In this document: positions 60,756 to 64,000 of the stretch, piece after piece
How positions within the stretch are numbered: the stretch's first letter is position 1
Layout: every line of letters begins with the position of its first letter
Assembly (NCBI GenBank): GCA_017546175.1
Contig: JAFYXM010000007.1
Span: 186,001 to 250,000, forward strand
Source: Elusimicrobiaceae bacterium
GTDB taxonomy: Bacteria > Elusimicrobiota > Elusimicrobia > Elusimicrobiales > Elusimicrobiaceae
Length of the DNA: 64,000 nucleotides
Direction of reading: 5' to 3'
Position numbers and translations under genes: made by a program
The notes under the pieces: generated by a model
What the model saw: only the letters and a program-made list of their open reading frames with translations
Databases searched by the model: none
Told to the model about the DNA's origin: nothing

Positions 60756-61412
60756 ATGGAACTTTTTTCTCAAGTAATAGATATCTTTTTGCATTTAGAT
60801 ACGCACCTCAATGCGTGGGCCGGTGTGATGGGACCGTGGCTGTATGTGGTGCTTTTTGCGGTGGTGTTTTGTGAAACGGGGCTGGTGGTAACGCCCTTTT
60901 TGCCGGGGGACTCATTGCTTTTTGCTGCAGGAGCTTTGGCCGCCATGCAGGGAAGTCCCATTAATTTGTGGGTGTTGATACCTGCTATATTTGCCGCGGC
61001 TGTATTGGGCGATACTGTGAATTATGAAATCGGCAAGTGGCTCGGCCCGAAAGTATTTAACCGCAAAGACAGTTGGCTCTTAAATCAAGACCACCTGCAC
61101 AAAGCACACGCTTTCTACGAAAAGTACGGCGGCAAAACCATTATTTTAGCGCGTTTTATCCCCATTATTCGCACGTTTGCGCCGTTTGTGGCCGGTATCG
61201 GTAAAATGACGTATTTGCATTTTATTTCTTACAATGTCATCGGCGGATTGATATGGGTGCTATTGTTTGTGTTTGGCGGATATTGGTTTGCCGATTTGCC
61301 TTTGGTACAAAACCATTTTCATTACGTTATCGTGGCAATTATCGTAATTTCGGTACTGCCTGCCGTGTATGAATTTTTTTCGGAAAGAAGAAAGCTAAAG
61401 AAAAACAAATAA
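60756..61412 (+). CDS. DedA family membrane protein
   Basis: 218 residues, VTT domain. PFLPGDSLLFAAGALAAMQG near 49 with acidic Asp, EIGKWLGPKVFNR near 92, and ARFIPIIRTFAPFVAGIGKM near 130 with the key arginines. DedA proteins flip polyprenyl phosphate or phospholipid carriers, needed for wall and LPS synthesis. Confidence 0.92.
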   Translation: MELFSQVIDIFLHLDTHLNAWAGVMGPWLYVVLFAVVFCETGLVVTPFLPGDSLLFAAGALAAMQGSPINLWVLIPAIFAAAVLGDTVNYEIGKWLGPKVFNRKDSWLLNQDHLHKAHAFYEKYGGKTIILARFIPIIRTFAPFVAGIGKMTYLHFISYNVIGGLIWVLLFVFGGYWFADLPLVQNHFHYVIVAIIVISVLPAVYEFFSERRKLKKNK

Positions 61413-61442
61413 AAAACCCCAGCCAAAAGGCTGGGGTTTTTT
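61411..61442. terminator. bidirectional terminator dedA / nagZ
   Basis: AAAACCCCAGCC / GGCTGGGGTTTT, 12-bp stem. Confidence 0.9.
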
Positions 61443-63090
61443 ATTGTGTAACGGGTAAAGAAACGGGCAGTTTTCCTTGCGGTTGTAAATTGCCTAAAAT
61501 AATATCGGCCGCCGCTTGCAACACATATCTGTTTAGTCCGTATGTGGCCAATACGGTATTGGCGGCGGGATAATTGGCAATATCATAAGGACTCATAGTA
61601 GAGATAAATACATTGCGCGGATTTTCTTTAAAAAGTGCTTGAATGGTATTTTTTTGATTGATATTGGTTTTGTCTGCCCATTGTAAGCTGGTAACTACCA
61701 ACAAATCAGCTCCTTCAGCACATTCTTTGGCGCGTTTGGCATCTACGGCTTTGGGGGTTAAAGCGGCATTGTACCCGCGCACATCCCAGCCCTTTTCCAT
61801 AAAAGGTTTGGTAAAGTTGGGCAGTTGATCTGCAAAGCGAGACGGTGAAAAGAAAATGGCACAAACCGTTGGTTTTTTGCCACGTAAAACTTCCGGATTG
61901 AACGGAAGCAACTTCACTCTGTCGCGCACTAAAGTAACGGCGCGATTGCTCATTTTTTCCAGTTCTTCCCGATAGGCTTTATCAATGGGAGGAGGCATAG
62001 CGGAAGATCCGTCCAAAAGCCCCAATTCTTTTTTCAGATTAAAAATTTTTTCTGCTGCCTCATTTACGCGTGCTATACTTTTTGCATTGGCGGATATATT
62101 TTTATAAATATTGGCAAAGGTGGTTTGCGGTTTAATGTAGCGGCCCAATAAAATCATGTCTGAGCCTGTGTTCAAAGCGCGCACGGCACAGTTAGCAATG
62201 GTGCAAAACTGGGTGGCGGCCTTCATGTCCAAACTGTCGGTCACCACCAGTCCTTTATAACCTAATTGCTCCTTCAATAAATCTTGCACAATGGGTTTGG
62301 AAAAGGTGGCGATGTTTTTGTTATCCAAAGCGGGATAAATGATGTGGCTGGTCATCACCCCTTGTACACCGTGTTTAACAGCTTGCGCAAAGGGGGCAAT
62401 ATGTGTTTTTTCCAAGTCTTGGTAAGAAGCCTTAACGATGGGCACTTGATAGTGAGAATCTACCGATGTATCTCCGTGTCCCGGAAAATGTTTAACCACG
62501 CTTACAATGCCGGCTGCCTTAAACCCGTTCATCAAAGAAATACCCATTTTGGTTACATTGGCAGGGTCAGAGCCAAAGGAGCGCACTCCGATGATGGGGT
62601 TGTGCGGGTTGCTGTTGACGTCTAATACAGGGGAAAAATTGATATGTACACCGGTTCTTTTCAGCTCCAGTCCCGCCAAATAGGCAATAGTGGCAGCGCC
62701 TTCTTCGTCTCCCGATGCGGAGAGCATCATATTTGTGGGTAAATAATCAAAACCGAGCGTAATGGGGGTATATACCGTTCCGCCCTCATAGTCAATGGAA
62801 ATAAGCAAAGGAATTTTGTGCGGACTTTTGGCTGCCCAACTTTGTAATTTGTCGATTAATTGTTTGGTTTGAGCTAAAGAATAGTTACCCCATTGAATCA
62901 GCACGCCGCCTACTTTTCCGCTTTCAATAACGGGGCGAAAAATTTCGGCACTGTCCACATCTACAAATACGGTCAGGGTTTGCCCCAGTTTTTCCTCTAG
63001 GGACAAATCTTCAAAGCGGAGTTCTTGGCTCCATGTGCCAACTCCACCGAAAGAAAGACAAAACAAAAGAGTAAATAATTTTTTAATCAT
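61441..63090 (-). CDS. nagZ: beta-N-acetylhexosaminidase, GH3
   Basis: 549 residues. Signal peptide about 1-21, catalytic barrel about 25-350 with KHFPGHGDTSVDSH near 200 (the Asp-His dyad loop of NagZ-type enzymes) and nucleophile Asp in VVTDSLDMKAA near 285, then a second GH3 C-terminal domain (about 390-545). Removes N-acetylglucosamine from muropeptides. The extra domain and signal peptide point to the two-domain exported form, not the 340-residue cytoplasmic NagZ of E. coli. Start overlaps the end of the next gene upstream by 8 nt. Confidence 0.88.
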   Translation of the reverse strand: MIKKLFTLLFCLSFGGVGTWSQELRFEDLSLEEKLGQTLTVFVDVDSAEIFRPVIESGKVGGVLIQWGNYSLAQTKQLIDKLQSWAAKSPHKIPLLISIDYEGGTVYTPITLGFDYLPTNMMLSASGDEEGAATIAYLAGLELKRTGVHINFSPVLDVNSNPHNPIIGVRSFGSDPANVTKMGISLMNGFKAAGIVSVVKHFPGHGDTSVDSHYQVPIVKASYQDLEKTHIAPFAQAVKHGVQGVMTSHIIYPALDNKNIATFSKPIVQDLLKEQLGYKGLVVTDSLDMKAATQFCTIANCAVRALNTGSDMILLGRYIKPQTTFANIYKNISANAKSIARVNEAAEKIFNLKKELGLLDGSSAMPPPIDKAYREELEKMSNRAVTLVRDRVKLLPFNPEVLRGKKPTVCAIFFSPSRFADQLPNFTKPFMEKGWDVRGYNAALTPKAVDAKRAKECAEGADLLVVTSLQWADKTNINQKNTIQALFKENPRNVFISTMSPYDIANYPAANTVLATYGLNRYVLQAAADIILGNLQPQGKLPVSLPVTQ

Positions 63091-64000
63091 GGCTCTTGAT
63101 GTGCAAAAGCGGAATTTCGGAAGATGTTAAAAAACGCAAAGGCATGCCCCAGTAAAACATTCCCGAAGTAACATATAGTTTTGAGTTTTCCGCCAAATCA
63201 TACCAACCGTATACATATTTATACTTTAATTTTACAAAGAAATTGAAAGGAAATATTTGTCCGTTGTGTGTATGCCCGCTGAGCATAAGCGGGACTTGAT
63301 ACTTAGCGGCCACTTCCGTCAGTAAAGGTTGATGACTCAGTAAAATACGCCCATGGGTAGAATTTGTATTTTTCAGCAGGTCTTCCAGCTGCTTGGGCAG
63401 CACGTGGGAAGTGCGTACATCATTGATGCCGATGATTTCCAAACCGTTGGGTAAAATATGGACTTTGTTGTCCAAAAGATAAATTTGGGCTTTTTGATAA
63501 AAATCAACCGATTTATCTAATCCCACATAATACTCGTGATTTCCAAGAACTCCAAAAGTGCCGTATTTTGTTTTAACATTCGCTAAAGCTTGGGCATATT
63601 GCTCGCGGTTGGGACCATATTCAAATAAATCTCCCAATACAAAAATAGCATCGGGTTTTTCTTGCTCAATTTTACGCAGGGCTTTTTGAAAGCGTTTTGC
63701 GGAGACTCCTACCCCTAAGTGAACGTCGGAAAGGACCGCTATTTTCATTTCGGAAACATGGGGTATCAGAACGTCTAAATGTTGAATCGCAGGTGTTTTG
63801 GCACCGCCAATAAGAGAAAGTAAAGTTGCCGTTGCCAAAGCAACCATGCTGACAGTCGTAATAATAGAACGGGCTTGAAAATGAAAGAGGGCACACAAAG
63901 CTGCTGCAAGCGCAAAGGCCAAAATGATGAAAAAGAAAATAAATACCAGTCCCGCCCATGTATAAGCTAAGTAATAAGCCGCGCTTTCCCACCAACCGTA
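63083..64000 (-). CDS. membrane metallophosphoesterase, 5' end cut by right edge
   Basis: The frame is open to the window end, so the start lies outside. Visible part: hydrophobic helices in the first 80 residues, then a calcineurin-like domain with all metal motifs: LSDVHLGVG, GDLFEYG, GNHEYYVG and SGHTHNGQIFP. Similar to YkuE/LpxH-like membrane phosphodiesterases. Substrate unknown. Operon with nagZ. Confidence 0.88.
   Translation of the reverse strand, partial: YGWWESAAYYLAYTWAGLVFIFFFIILAFALAAALCALFHFQARSIITTVSMVALATATLLSLIGGAKTPAIQHLDVLIPHVSEMKIAVLSDVHLGVGVSAKRFQKALRKIEQEKPDAIFVLGDLFEYGPNREQYAQALANVKTKYGTFGVLGNHEYYVGLDKSVDFYQKAQIYLLDNKVHILPNGLEIIGINDVRTSHVLPKQLEDLLKNTNSTHGRILLSHQPLLTEVAAKYQVPLMLSGHTHNGQIFPFNFFVKLKYKYVYGWYDLAENSKLYVTSGMFYWGMPLRFLTSSEIPLLHIKSHD

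Noticed and set aside
1-64000. CRISPR arrays, rRNA genes, insertion sequences with transposase
   Set aside because: No regularly spaced repeats, no rRNA blocks and no transposase motifs seen on either strand.

Overview
The window is most likely chromosomal DNA of a gut-type Gram-negative anaerobe, and my best guess is the phylum Elusimicrobiota. The Gram-negative envelope is clear: LptF/LptG, WaaA, a heptosyltransferase, outer-membrane barrels and a giant SprA-like protein. The Elusimicrobiota guess rests on scattered single-gene type IV pilins with near-identical N-termini, the SprA-like protein, and a fermentative set (glutamate dehydrogenase, phosphate butyryltransferase, butyrate kinase, cysteine desulfidase). 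The lineage is an inference, because there is no rRNA gene in the window.

Layout. 0-11.7 kb: the end of a phosphoglucomutase, pilin 1, a receiver-GGDEF protein, an antiporter, pgeF-murI, a membrane Ser/Thr kinase, a CorA-type transporter, a nucleoside phosphorylase, a barrel protein and a glucose-family PTS permease. 11.7-20.3 kb: an AT-rich accessory island next to tRNA-His. It holds decayed gene pieces, an unrecognised operon around a ClpX-like ATPase, a WYL regulator and an Mpi-type serine invertase. 20.4-41.3 kb: a degenerate GGDEF-EAL protein, pilin 2, lptFG, sprA-like, comF, waaA, a heptosyltransferase, the RNase P RNA, RNase HI, gdhA, an MntR-type regulator, lexA and pilin 3. 41.3-64 kb: a galactose (Leloir) operon, cdd, crcB, twin P-loop kinases, an M23 peptidase, ptb-buk, trmJ-lpd, radC-cyuA, pilin 4, a nucleoside permease, yajQ, dedA, nagZ and a metallophosphoesterase cut by the right edge.

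The main novelty candidate is the island operon on the minus strand (about 18.39 to 14.5 kb). It has a clean promoter, two copies of a 14-bp palindromic site that recurs over the promoter of the adjacent WYL regulator, and a leader holding a SAM-I type riboswitch with matched antiterminator and terminator. After these come a 41-residue protein, a ClpX-like unfoldase without zinc finger, a free-standing copy of that ATPase's N-terminal domain, a two-pass membrane coiled-coil protein and a frameshifted gene. As read, the operon should be turned on when S-adenosylmethionine is scarce and when WYL repression is lifted. I do not recognise the system.

Two other genome-level signals recur. Many promoters read TGCTAnAAT, and at least eight genes start about 6 nt after a -10 box with no ribosome-binding site, as expected of leaderless mRNAs. 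Two pilin promoters carry poly-T tracts of 12 and 14 nt between -35 and -10, a layout expected of phase-variable expression.
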